64,000 bases of DNA from Sphaerosporella brunnea (lineage: Eukaryota; Ascomycota; Pezizomycetes; Pezizales; Pyronemataceae), in contig VXIS01000226.1 in the NCBI GenBank assembly GCA_008704415.1, positions 1 through 64,000 on the forward strand, given 5' to 3'. The first letter of the stretch is position 1, and each line of letters opens with the position of its first letter. Positions 24,501 to 34,982 of this stretch are shown piece by piece. A program made the position numbers and the translations under genes. The notes under the pieces are model-generated. The model made no database searches. It saw only the letters and a list, made by a program, of their open reading frames with translations, and was not told the DNA's origin.

Positions 24501-25033
24501 TCAATTCACCCAGGTCATGGACCTTCTAGAACAGGTTCTCACCACTCTGGACATGGGATACCTTCGCATCGATGGAAACACACCAGTCGAAGCGCGTCAG
24601 GATCTTATCGATCAGTACCATTCCGAGACCGACATTATGGTGTTTCTGTTGAGTACCAAGGCCGGAGGCTTCGGCATCAACTTGGCTTGTGCCAACAAGG
24701 TCATCATCTTTGACAGCAGCTTTAACCCTCACGATGACGCTCAGGCTAGTGACCGTGCGCATCGTGTTGGTCAGACTCGCGCGGTCGAGGTCATCAGGTT
24801 GGTTATCCATCAAATGTTCATCATCTGCAATACTAATAACCATATTTAGACTAGTCACAAAGAACACGATCGAGGAACAAATCCTTCAGTTGGCGAACAC
24901 CAAGCTGGCACTTGACCAGAGCATCAGCGAGGGCGACGACAAGGTTGAAGGCCAGGGAGAACAGATGGTTGCGAAGATGCTCCTCGCGGCCAAGGGATTC
25001 GATGCGGACAAGGCTGATGCGGAAAAGAACTAG
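21530..25033 (+). CDS. FUN30: SNF2-family chromatin remodeler FUN30/Fft
   Basis: FUN30 (SMARCAD1 type) uses ATP to move nucleosomes, with roles in silencing and DNA end resection. Exons 21530-23363, 23417-24797 and 24850-25033 give 1132 aa. The N-terminus is Ser/Pro-rich. A CUE-like ubiquitin-binding motif reads VFPDMSISLLHNMFRRHHGN with DNAVEAIVKL. An acidic stretch (DSDSEVEEEEDSEDE) follows. The ATPase starts LKDYQLAGLNWLNLLYEKKL; motif I is DEMGLGKT (across intron 1), motif II DEGH, motif III LTGTPLQNNLQELASLLAF. The helicase C half has VLVFSQFTQVMDLLEQVL, STKAGGFGINL and ASDRAHRVGQTR. First ATG is 21530; sequence upstream has only TTG in frame. Confidence 0.93.
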
Positions 25034-25636
25034 AGGATGCTAAGCTCAGTATCCGGCAGATGGCGTAGGCGGGGGGTATTAGAAGGGTGGGTGCGGTACT
25101 TACGGAAGCATAGAGCGGCGATACATTGTGCTTTTCTTGCATTTTTCTTTGCTGTCTAATTTGCAGCTTGGGATGGGAATGATTCTTTGTCGCTACTGCA
25201 TCAATACTTGTGCTGGGCATGGCAATGATTTGTTGCTTCTTTCTACATATTACTACTACTGCCTCTTGTGTCTGAAGTGTAATCCGCGCCATGTATGATA
25301 GGTTTAGAGAGGGTTGTCTTGTGCGGTTTTCTTGGTTTTCTTTTTGGTTATGATGGGCGTCATTGAGCGTGTTTGGGTCGTGTAAGCAGAGAGGGAATAC
25401 CGGGCATTGATTAAAGTAGAGAGGAGGAGATAGAGTACATATCCGACATACATACCTAGAGCAGGTACCAAGTAGATGCATCACCTTGCAGCTGGTTGCA
25501 TGCGATCGAGCCACCACACCAACTCTATCCCCGCCCCCGCATTACGACCAAGCTCCCAGCAAGCTCCACCACAGCTCATCTTGTCGCTCAGCACCTCACA
25601 ACAACCACCTCACGCCCACATATTCCGACCATCAAG
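25034..25636. other. Intergenic between FUN30 and VTA1
   Basis: A T-rich 3' region then a C/A-rich leader (25500-25635) before VTA1. No gene seen. Confidence 0.45.
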
Positions 25637-26725
25637 ATGCTCCCCCAACCCCCTGACACGCTCAAAGCGATCCGGCCGTTCATCCAGCGGGGTAACCAGA
25701 TGGCGGCCATCGACGCAGTAATAACTTACTACTGCTATTTTTACGCGGTACGCCTTGCACTATCAAAAGGGCTCCACACAGCGTCTCCGGAATCGACGGA
25801 CTACGTCTCCTCGGTGATGGAGGAGCTCGAGCAGCGCAAGGAAACACTCAAGGGCGACGACCGCATCGACGACGACCTCGTCGCGCGCGCATACGTTGAG
25901 AACTTTGCAACCCGCATCTTCGAGAATGGGTCCCGCGTGATCAACGCTGGAACTGCAACCGAGAAAACACCTGATACATTGCAGGCTGCCGCCGTGTTTT
26001 TGGAACTTGTCAGGATCTTTGATGAGGCGGACGAAGAGGTCGCGAAGAAAATTATGTATGCGAAGTTTCATGCCGCGAGGATTTTGAAGGCGGTTAAGGA
26101 GGGCAAGGAAATCAATCCTCCGCCTGCTGAGGCTACTCCGTCACCTGCTATGAGGCCCCAGGCTACGGTAGAGGATGTGCCGGATGGGGGAGAACCCCTA
26201 AGGCCGCTGGATCAGAAACCACCTCGAGAATATGCCTCGCCGTCACTCCCCGACGTCCCCCCTGCGGTGCCGGACCAGCAGCATGAATACTTTATGCCTG
26301 TGTCGGAAGTCCGCGAACCCGAGGCACCGCCGCTCACAGCCCCATCCATGGGTGTAGCCCCGGATCTACATACGCACCTCCCACCGCCGGCGTCTCCCCC
26401 TCCTACTGCTTTTCCTCCTTCTCCGCCGGCGTTCCAACAACCGATTGCACCTCCTCCTGTGTCGAATTTCCAGTCTACGCCCCCTCCCATGTCACATTTC
26501 CAGCCTACACCCGCGTTCCATCCTACTCCCGTGTTCCATCCTACTCCCACCGCTCCTCCGCTCCAGCAATATTCGCAGCCGCCGACACAGGAGATCTCGG
26601 AGGAGAATATTAACAAAGCGCAGAAATATGCCAAGTGGGCGATTTCCGCGCTGGATTATGAGGATGTTGATAATGCGATCTTGCAATTGAGGAGTGCGTT
26701 GGCGGCGTTGGGGGTGAGACCGTAG
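25637..26725 (+). CDS. VTA1: VTA1, Vps4 activator in the ESCRT pathway
   Basis: VTA1/LIP5 stimulates the Vps4 ATPase that disassembles ESCRT-III at endosomes. Single exon, 362 aa. The N-terminal helical MIT-like region (residues 1-150) contains LKAIRPFIQRGNQ, AVITYYCYFYAVRLALSKG and YVENFATRIFENGSRVINAG. A Pro-rich linker (residues 170-315) has repeats such as FHPTP and FQPTP. The C-terminal VSL dimerisation domain reads NKAQKYAKWAISALDYEDVD and AILQLRSALAALG, which is strongly conserved. The start at 25637 matches the family N-terminus; an upstream in-frame ATG at about 25496 would add a Pro-rich leader without conservation. Confidence 0.9.
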   Translation: MLPQPPDTLKAIRPFIQRGNQMAAIDAVITYYCYFYAVRLALSKGLHTASPESTDYVSSVMEELEQRKETLKGDDRIDDDLVARAYVENFATRIFENGSRVINAGTATEKTPDTLQAAAVFLELVRIFDEADEEVAKKIMYAKFHAARILKAVKEGKEINPPPAEATPSPAMRPQATVEDVPDGGEPLRPLDQKPPREYASPSLPDVPPAVPDQQHEYFMPVSEVREPEAPPLTAPSMGVAPDLHTHLPPPASPPPTAFPPSPPAFQQPIAPPPVSNFQSTPPPMSHFQPTPAFHPTPVFHPTPTAPPLQQYSQPPTQEISEENINKAQKYAKWAISALDYEDVDNAILQLRSALAALGVRP

Positions 26726-27222
26726 ATAGTAGTAGCTAAGGGGAACGGCGTTTGGGATGGGGTTGGTGTAATCAGCGCTGTTATGTACATAAATTATGCA
26801 GCCCTCTTTTGTTTTGGGGGGGGGGGTTTGTTTTCCATGGGCTGTGGAGAGCAAGTTCAAGTCCCTCGACAGTGGATCACGCACTATACTATCTACCATC
26901 CATCGAGTGGCAAGTAAGATTTCCTATGGTGCAGGTCATGGCCATTAAGAACAGGGCTAACACTGTAGTTCAAGTACCTACTCATAAATCAAGTCGATAC
27001 AAAATCTTGTCCATTATCTCCCGATATCACCGCCCAGGATCCACCGTCCCAGACCATACAGATAGTTGTTTGCTTTCGGTCAGTGACTGATACATAAGGC
27101 TGGATTCGGACACTCCTCGCCAGTGCCAGTGACGGGACCGAGTGCTCTCCTGTGAACCGCGTCCGAACGTCCACACTCACAAAGTGGAACCGGGAAAAAA
27201 AAAAAAAAAAAAAAATAGACAT
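26726..27222. other. Gap with homopolymers
   Basis: A G run lies at about 26816-26827 and an A run at 27195-27215, just left of the TIR element at 27223. No gene seen. Confidence 0.45.
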
Positions 27223-27573
27223 TGGAAGACTTCCCGCAGCCGTCAAGAAGGGTTTAGAAGGGTTCCGGAAGCTTTGAAACCTTATTTTTCTGGAAAACCG
27301 GCGTTCCAGACGAAAAGTCTGAATAGAGGGGGGGGAGAGGTCTATTCAGACATCCAAACGTCCAAAACTCTGGGGTCATCATGCAAGGTGATTGGGGAGG
27401 TGGTTGCTCCGAATAGCCACAAAACATCGGCCATGACGTCGCCCTCGACCGGTGGTGGTGTGAATGCAACAATCGCTTCACTTTTGAAAATCAGCCCAAC
27501 GGGAATGGGGGGACGCTTTCAGGCACGGTTTCTGACTTCTAAATCCTTCTACATTCCTGCGGGAAGTCTTCCA
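27223..27573. mobile_element. Short TIR element (MITE), 351 bp
   Basis: The ends are perfect 17-bp inverted repeats (TGGAAGACTTCCCGCAG at 27223-27239, its complement at 27557-27573). Weaker inverted similarity continues inward (AGAAGG, TTTAGAAG). An internal hairpin pairs GTCTGAATAGA (27317-27327) with TCTATTCAGAC (27341-27351). There is no coding capacity. I cannot define a target-site duplication with confidence. Confidence 0.6.
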
Positions 27574-27683
27574 TTATCACCAAGATTACTATAATTGCAA
27601 CCGCATACAACTCCCGACTCCTTACAACAAACTGGTATCAATCCCTCATCCCTCATCCCCTCCCCAAGGGCACCGCACTCCCC

Positions 27684-29876
27684 CTACAACTGCGCCAAAA
27701 TGGTATCCAACGCCTGGCGATCATACTTGACATGTTTAGGGGAGATCGAATCCTTATACTTATCATAAAACCGTCCATAAAGCGGGCCCACGAAGCCAAT
27801 TTCCTTGGCGAGCATAGTCCTGACCTCCTTTTCGAACGTGTACGATTTATGTTTCTGTACCAGGTCTTCGAATGCGTTGTTAAAGTTCTGTGTCCCCATT
27901 TTTTTCAGTTAGTGTGGTTGGACGAAGGAAAGGGAAGAGGGGGGGCGGGACCTTGAATTTCTCCTTAACGCCCTCCTTCTCCTTGCCGCTCAGCGGCTTT
28001 GAGCCCTGCGATGCCTGCTTGCTGGTGTATGTAACATCCATCAAGTACGCAGCACACTCCTTCCAGGCCTCCATGTACAGTTTCACCGCGTCCTTGCGCC
28101 ACTTCTCGATCTTGGAGAGTGCAGTGGAGGTCATGATTTTTCCGAGGTCGCTGCGGCGGATCGTGGCCTCGATATACGCGACGTTGTTGGTCATGAACAC
28201 TGCGATGGTGCCCTTCTTTTTAAGGATCGCGTGCGCCTTGCCTTCGATCTCTGTGATGAGCTGGTCGACGACCTCGAGCAAGAAGTGGCTCAGCAGCAAC
28301 GACCCGTCTGCACCCACGTCAAAGGTGCTCAGGTTTGTAGTTGCGGGGTCGTATGGACGTTTCCAATTGCCGTCGCCGAGCGCGACTAAGAGACCAGAGA
28401 CCGAGGATTGGTATCCTGCCAACGTTTGCAGCCGGGCCATGGTGTCCTTGGTGATGTCGGCCACGGTGTAGTCGATCGGTAATACCACCAATACCTGTCC
28501 CTGCCGTTTCAGATCCTCGAGCATGAAGTTGAAGCTGCCCTGCGCCGTCTGCCGGATCGGCTTTAATGCTTCGGTGAACTCGCGTTGCTCGCCGGTTTTG
28601 GCTTTTAGTCGGGCGCTGCAGACTTGGACGCACTCGATGATCTCGTATGCCAGGTACATGTCTGTCCCCATGTTCCGCGATATGAAAGTGTTTAGATCTT
28701 GTATAGTCCGTTTGAACACGCCCATGGCTGGCTCCGTGGTGCCGTGGTAGACGGTTGACCAGACGTTGGACGGGAAGAGACGAACGATGTTCTCATACTC
28801 GGAATCGAAGATCCCTTCCAGAGAGTTGGTGTACATCCCGATACCGTTGGAACCCCGCTCATAGGACGAGGTGCCGTTACGGCGTGTGGTGTTGATGGCT
28901 GCAAGCGCCAGGGTGGAGAGCGAGGATGTGATGTACGGTCCGCGTACTTCGGCATAGATGGTTGTCGCATTGGATTGTAGTCCTGATGCTGTAGCAAGTG
29001 TTGAGGACAGGAATTCATGTAAGAGGGCAAGGTTGTTCGTTTTATCAGCCTCGAAGGTGGGGAATGGAAGTTCTGCGGTTGTGGGTTTACATGTCAGCAT
29101 TGTCGCTCCGGACACTATGCACAACCAGCGCAGACCTTTAGTCAGGTAATGTAGGGGTTCCACAGGCACCGAATCATCGGCCAGTGTTTCACGAAACAAC
29201 TCCTCCAGCTGTAAACTTCCAGCTTTAAGCAACCCCGTCTGTTTGTCGCATTCATCAGCGGCATGCACACCCCCGAGTAGACGACTGCAATTCCAACCAT
29301 CTGTTGCACTGACTTCTGCGAGCTGCGGAGATTCGACTTCTTGAGCATCGTGAGGCCCTCGTTTACTCGCTGCAGAGACGCAAGGTATGCCTCGAGTCCG
29401 ACTTTTTGCGGTCTATCGCTGGTTCAGTAGCTGCTTTGCGCGCGCGCCCACGCGGAACAGGTTACAGACCCTTTCCGAATTGTGCCCTCTTCCTGCGACA
29501 CCGCATCCGACGGCTGTTGCACACGGTCAATCGCACTGATAGTCTCATCGATATCTACCGGCAGCGCTCATCAGTCTTGTCCCCTTAACGCTCGTGGCGA
29601 CCACGCACTTGCCGATAGCACAGTTAAGGTCTGCGTCTTGCTGTAAATAGGTTTGACGGCGCTCTCGACTTGCTGTGCACTGGACGAAAGCTTCTTCAGC
29701 GACAACGAGATCTTGTTGGTCAATTCGGCGGTTTTCGCCAGTTTTCTGTTGCAACGCTCCCAAAATAAGCTTCCCTCCCCACGAGGACAGGGACGTGTTC
29801 AGGGTTCGAGTGGGTCCACTCACGACTCCAAGACTTCTACCTCCGCCGACAATTCATCCATGCGTAGGCCCTTCAT
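27684..29876 (-). CDS. EXO70: Exocyst subunit Exo70
   Basis: Exo70 binds PI(4,5)P2 and Rho GTPases and tethers secretory vesicles at growth sites. Six exons fit in phase: 29824-29876, 29609-29769, 29470-29554, 29298-29412, 27952-29238 and 27684-27887, total 634 aa. The N-terminal coiled coil has MDELSAEVEVLES and KLAKTAELTNKISLSLKKL. Then DETISAIDRVQQPSD, GLEAYLASLQRVNEGLTML and GLLKAGSLQLEELFRETLAD. The C-terminal half has KIEKWRKDAVKLYMEAWKEC, SGKEKEGVKEKFK and, in the last exon, NFNNAFEDLVQKHKSYTFEK and GFVGPLYGRFYDKYKD, the signature membrane-binding end. The exon 1-2 junction (acceptor at 29770) was chosen by phase and is the least certain. An alternative start Met is six codons downstream. 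Confidence 0.88.
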
Positions 29877-31308
29877 CGCGGGCGGGGGAGCGGTTGGTGG
29901 ATTGTTCGATTGGTCGGTGGCCGGTGGTGGTGGTGATGGTTGAGGTGAAGCTCCTCCGCGTCGAGCAAGCTCACCCGGAATAAGGTGTTCAAGATCCCTG
30001 CCGATTTACACATGGCACAAGTCGGTCGGACAGGGACGCACGAGCCACAGCTGCCGGTTTGGACTTTGATGAGGTGATGCTGCAAGCCCTAAGCCCTCTC
30101 CGCTAAGCTCAGACGACAAGTCTCGCTAAATCGCCAGACGACGAACCAGGGTTGGCAACGACATGCCGGGTGAAGTCATCGACGGGGGTCAATATTAGTA
30201 ATGGGGAATATTGGTAATGGGTATGGTAGAGCTTCCGGCGGCTGCTCACCAACAATCACTCGAGTGGCATCACATGACTTCTAACTACTCAGTGAACCCC
30301 CGCGCTAAATTGTCCTGACGCCCTCCTCGAAACCTGAGGGTCATTGCCAGCCCTGCTAACGACCACCCCCGAACGCAAAATCCACAAAACACGATGGTTA
30401 GTCAAACCTATCTCCCGCTACCGCCCACCCAACCGATTTTGCGTTGACGCTGAAAACCCCGAGCCTGGTGGCCGAACGTTGACAACCAGGGTTCGGTTGG
30501 GCCTACAGGCTCGTATTCGTGGGGGGGCAGGTGTGGAAGAACGCTTGGTCAAAAACGTTCTTGGCCTCCCTGCTTGTTGGCCGGCGGCACCCCGTATGTG
30601 AGGCGGTCTGGTTCTCCCTACAACTCAATATTAGTTTGGTACGTTATAAACCACAGGGTGAATATCTTATCGCACAGCTTGGCATATCTATGTGGTTGTA
30701 TGAGCAAGACAAAAAAAAATTGCACACCGCAGTTCCGCTTTCGCCTACAGACGTGCAGCTGGGCTTCTCGACCATCCCAATTGCAGTCAAATAATGCAGC
30801 ATCAACCCCCCTCCCCTTCCCTCCCGTAAAGGATGGGAGGAAGACTTCAAGTTCAAAATCATGCCGGGATATAAAAGCAGAAGAACAATACCCCCCCCCC
30901 CCCCCAACTTACCCCTACCCAACCCCCTCCGCTCCTGTAAAGGAGGGGAAAGTGGCTCTGACTTCAACGACCATGGAGACAGCACAGACTGTAATATCTG
31001 CCCCGCTGCTGGCTGCAAGTTGATGTTGACGCCGAGATCGGGCTCTGCTGTGTTGGTTGGTTACTTGGTGCTGGTGTTGAGAGGAAGGGGAGAAGGACGG
31101 AAGGGTTGCAAGAGACTCAGGCTCAGATCTGTTGATGGCATGCCGATGTTGACTTTAACGCATGGTTGATGGAATTGAATCAGGATGGGAAAGTTTGCTT
31201 CACTGGGTAGCACTCGGTTGTGTTCGAGGTGGAAGTCTCCGTCACCATCACCACCTTTTTTTTTGCATTAAATTCAAAGAACAAGCAAATGGTATTAATA
31301 TCGCTCCA
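29877..31308. other. Intergenic upstream of EXO70 and downstream of the BIM1-like gene
   Basis: Two similar short hairpin-like motifs (about 30818-30842 and 30925-30951, CTCC-x-GTAAAGGA) flank a poly-C run at about 30891-30905. An ORF at 30344-30601 begins with a non-ATG codon and lacks similarity. I see no supported gene. Confidence 0.4.
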
Positions 31309-32041
31309 TCACACCATAAACACCGCCACAACTCCCGCGAAGACAACCAACAGCATCACCCCGGGCCCTGTCCCCAAGCCAGTCGCACCCGAAGTTTTCC
31401 CGCCACCAGTGGTCGCATTACACTGTTCGGGACCATCATAATCCAGCGCCTGCGCACCGACTCCAGTCGAGTTGAAGCACACAGCCGAACCAGGGCTCTT
31501 CGCGTCTTTCGAGAACGTGATATCGGCGCACTATTCTCATCAGTGTCCATCCCATCCCATCCCCAAGAGAAGCAAAAACTCACATTATACAACGCACCCC
31601 CCAAATGGCTCAACTGCACAACCTGAATACTCGCCTGGGTCCCCTCCTGCACGTTCAAATCCGCCGGCAGCTTCACCTCCGGCAAACAAAACGTCCCATT
31701 CGAAGTCTGGTTAAACGGACCAACAAGGGAGATGTTGAAACCGGTAACATTGCTGCCGAGGCCAAGGTTGATGTATGTCTGTGCCCATGGGTGCGTGGGC
31801 GTCAGGGCGATTGCGCCACCGGACAGCGGCCAGAGGGTACGGTTGTTGGCGGAGAGAGATTGGTTCATGCCGCCGCCTAGAAGGGTTAGTTGGGGGTGGA
31901 AACCGAGAGGGGATACGCACAGGGATAATCCCATTGCGTTGGGAAGGAGGGGCCGCGCCAGTAGGGGAAGGTGAGGGCATAGTGGGCGGAGGAGAGGGAG
32001 GTGAAGAAGGTCAGGAGGAGGGTGATGATTGCCGCGTGCAT
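31309..32041 (-). CDS. BIM1-like copper acquisition factor (X325, LPMO-like), GPI-anchored
   Basis: Three exons, 31921-32041, 31584-31876 and 31309-31530, give 211 aa. A signal peptide (MHAAIITLLLTFFTSLSSA) leaves an N-terminal His: HYALTFPYWRGPSFPTQWDY. In this family the N-terminal His coordinates copper, as in LPMOs, but the proteins act in copper uptake rather than polysaccharide cleavage. Further family blocks: NRTLWPLSGGAIALTPTHPW, YINLGLGSNVTGFNISL and NQTSNGTFCLPEVKLPADL. CADITF follows intron 2. Several NxT/S sites suggest N-glycosylation. The C-terminus is Gly/Thr-rich then hydrophobic (VMLLVVFAGVVAVFMV), a GPI signal. Both introns (31877-31920, 31531-31583) keep phase, and intron 1 splits the Cys of DYPC. 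Confidence 0.88.
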
Positions 32042-32566
32042 CTTGGAAGCTGAGTCTTCGGCGAGTGATGGGATATGAAGGGCTTTCGACAGCTGAACCG
32101 GAGAGGAGAGGAAAAGGGAAAGAGAACGGAAGATCAGACGGGGCTTAAGTACTTCTTCCCTATGCCTTCTTCTTTTCCCATCTTTTGAGGACAAGGCTCC
32201 CACCGTCGATGGCTACACAGGTTTCTCGCCAAAACACCCTTCTCACAGGTGGATATGCGCCAAGCACGCAGCCACCAAGCGCTAAAGCGCAGGTTCTTCT
32301 TCTTCTGTGTGCGATGCGCGGGTTCTTCTTCTTCTGTGTGTGATGCGCGGGTTTTCTGGTGGTGGGTTTAAGGTTTGAGCGGGTTTTAAGGTGCGAGAAA
32401 CGTGCTCAGCTAAACCACCGCCCGGAACCGAAGAGCACGTGTGTGTTTTGCGGGGAACCAAGGGTTCGCCTAGCCCGGATTGATGGGAACTGCCTCACTC
32501 CACAGCGTCTTGGCATTTCTTGGCATTTCTTGGCAGTCGCAAAAAACTAAAGTTCACTTAGTAATA
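32042..32566. other. Upstream region of the BIM1-like gene with tandem repeats
   Basis: A direct repeat of about 32 bp (GGTTCTTCTTCTTCTGTGTG then GATGCGCG) occurs at about 32291-32349. A 9-bp unit TTGGCATTTC is repeated at 32510-32533. The left TA-flanked transposon end follows at 32567. Confidence 0.5.
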
Positions 32567-34661
32567 CTCGCCCATAAAACAATGATCCGGACAAGCTGTT
32601 ACCCGGCCTTCACCCCACCAAAAAATAAAAAAAAGGCCGCGCGCGAGCGGTGTACAAAAAAATTTATAACTCCACCACCACTCGCCCAAAAAACTTGAGT
32701 ATAGAGTCAAATGAAAGCTAAAAGCTAGAGAGTTGAGATACGGTAAAAAAAAAAAAACGGGAAATCTACGAAGAGTTAATGAAAAAAAGAATGGTAGGAA
32801 AGGAACGACACCTTGGACACCACTACCCATGAAAATTATTGCCGCCCTGAACAGCAATGCAGCGCTGCATTACAGTAGGAAGCCGAGAAATCTCCTTGTT
32901 GATTTCCTCAATTGTGATGCGATCCCACTCTTCCTGCAACACCTGTTTCATACCAGCTAAAGTAGTTATCCTTTCGGACCCGCGACGGGTTTGAATTCGA
33001 GACTTCATGAGTAACCAAATCCTTTCGATGGGGTTGAAATCAGGCGAATTAGGCGGCCAGTTTACCTTGGGAATACCTGCTTTCTGTCGTTCTGCATTCG
33101 TATACCAGCAGTCGTGGCCAGGAGCGTTGTCTTCCATCAGGATAAACTCTGGATCCTTCGCCGCAAGCTCCTTACAGACGGGCCACAGTATTGGACGGCA
33201 TACATACTTAATGTATCGCCAGGAGTCAATACCTTTACCGTCTCCCTTGTTGATGCGTTTTAGCTTGTGTTTCTTGCCGCGAAAGGACTGAGTCGTTGCC
33301 GGTGCTTTTGTATTTGTCGCTTCTGCTGCCGCCCTGATCTCACGGGCGATACGAAGTTCCTTTTCGCGGAGTTGTTGCCATTCCTCGGTTTTTTTCCACT
33401 CTGTGTTGAGCCTCGTTTCTTCCTCTTCAATTTTTTCGTTGAGGAGCGCGATCTGCTTGCGTGCTTCCTTTCGCTCGGCTTCTGTTTCGGAACTCCAAAT
33501 GTAGAATGGACCCTAAAATCGTAAGTACTAATACTTCTATCGACTGAGCTTTGTTACCTTATATCCCCACTTAATCATACCCCAAACCATAACGGTGGCT
33601 TTATTTTTCTTTGTCGCCCCTCGACAGTCCTCCTCATACTTCTCATCATTACTCCTCCACACTCGAGAGATCCCAAACGTACCGCCAATCTCTATACTCA
33701 TCTCATCCGTAAAACCATACCGTGCCCACTCTTTATCTGGCCGCCAATCCTTGCGCTCCTGACAATACACCAACCGTTGAACCTTATTCTCTGGCTTCAA
33801 AATGAATTTAAACTCTTCTCTGTATGCTTTAATCCCCCGCTCATGTAAAGCATTCAGAATCGTCATTAAAGAGACATGATTGAACCCCGTCACCTCCTGA
33901 ATTTCAATAAGTGACATATGTCTAGTAGCCCAATCACGCTTCACCGTCATCACAAGAATGTCTTTCTCCTGCTCACTTAAAGCCTGAGGGCGGCCTGTTG
34001 AAACTCTTGGCTTCGCTGCTGCCAAAAGCTCACTCAACGGCACTTCTTCCTCAGCCAATAAACGGGTGAGAGGCACTTCTGGCTGTTCTGCATCACCAGC
34101 AACGACTCTGTTTGCTGGCTCGGCGGCTCGGTCACCAGCAACGACTCTGTTTGCCGGCTCGGCGCCTCGATCACCAGCAACGACTCTGTTTTCCAGCTCC
34201 GTGCTTGCATCGGCGGTGATGGATAGGGTAGCGAAGGTAATGGGCAATGATGCGGCATCGTTCTCTTTCTGTTCTGCTTTCTCTTTCTCTCTTTTGGCAA
34301 TGCTCTGTAGCATGGCATGCTTGCATACATCGTGCACAGTGGATTTAGGAAGATTGAGCAAATCTGCAATTTGTCTGACGGTCGGTCCATTTTTGCGATC
34401 GGAAAAGCGCAGAGCGAGGATAGCCCCTCTCCTTGTGGGACTGAGTGTCTTCCCTACTCCCCTATTAGGCATCTCTATGTCTACCGCTGTCTTTGCTTGC
34501 GTACCTGAGAGGTTCTTTTGCAGTTGAGGGCGCATTTTGCGAGGTGTAGATCGATAGCTACGTAGCTACAGGCGAGCTCGTGCGGGGTTGATGCCTGCAC
34601 GTAATTTTGGTGTGGTACCGGCCGGGTAACAGCTTGTCCGGATCATTGTTTTATGGGCTAG
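32567..34661 (-). mobile_element. Apparently intact Tc1/mariner-type transposon
   Basis: A 2095-bp element with TIRs of about 43 bp: CT-x-GCCCATAAAACAATGATC and onward to CCCGGCC at 32567-32612, complement at 34617-34661. It is flanked by TA at 32565-32566 and 34662-34663. It holds a single spliced transposase gene that is open throughout, so this copy could be autonomous. Confidence 0.88.
32823..34535 (-). CDS. Tc1/mariner-type DDE transposase, spliced, intact
   Basis: Two exons (33558-34535, 32823-33512) join in phase over a 45-nt intron (GTAACA...TTTTAG) to 555 aa. N-terminal HTH regions: TRRGAILALRFSDRKNGPT and VRQIADLLNLPKSTVHDVC. A low-complexity linker contains three near-identical units (NRVVAGDRGAEPA type). 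A second HTH-like block (KRDWATRHMSLIEIQEVTG) precedes the DDE domain. First Asp: ARYGFTDEMSIEIGG. A charged, coiled-coil-like stretch of about 70 residues (EERK/EEE-rich) lies between the first and second acids. Second Asp: FILMEDNAPGHDC. Glu: PNSPDFNPIERIWLLMK, 34 residues later (DD34E). The tail ends VQGGNNFHG. The same architecture occurs in the 7378-9539 element. Confidence 0.9.
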
Positions 34662-34982
34662 TACACGAGTGATGGGATATGTCCCATATATCTGGCTGGA
34701 AATGAGTGGTGAATAGGCTGCCAAGATAAGAATTCCCCGTAGAGATGACTTCTAGACTGCCTCTGATACAATAGGCCAGCCTATCGTGTCGTAATTATGT
34801 GAAGAAAAGCGGTTGCGATCAAGATGGGTCAATCGATCATCCTTGCAATGGCTACCCCACAACCAAGGACGTCCGTCCGCAATCAAGGCCCATAACTCGC
34901 CGAAATATCGACTGACTGCTATGGTTTTGCTTTTGCCGGACTCCTCTATTTTTCTCGCTCAGATAAGACCCATCAAGGGGTA

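Noticed and set aside
28319..29030. Long alternative ORFs over EXO70 and similar overlaps over other genes
   Set aside because: They are frame shadows of conserved coding exons.
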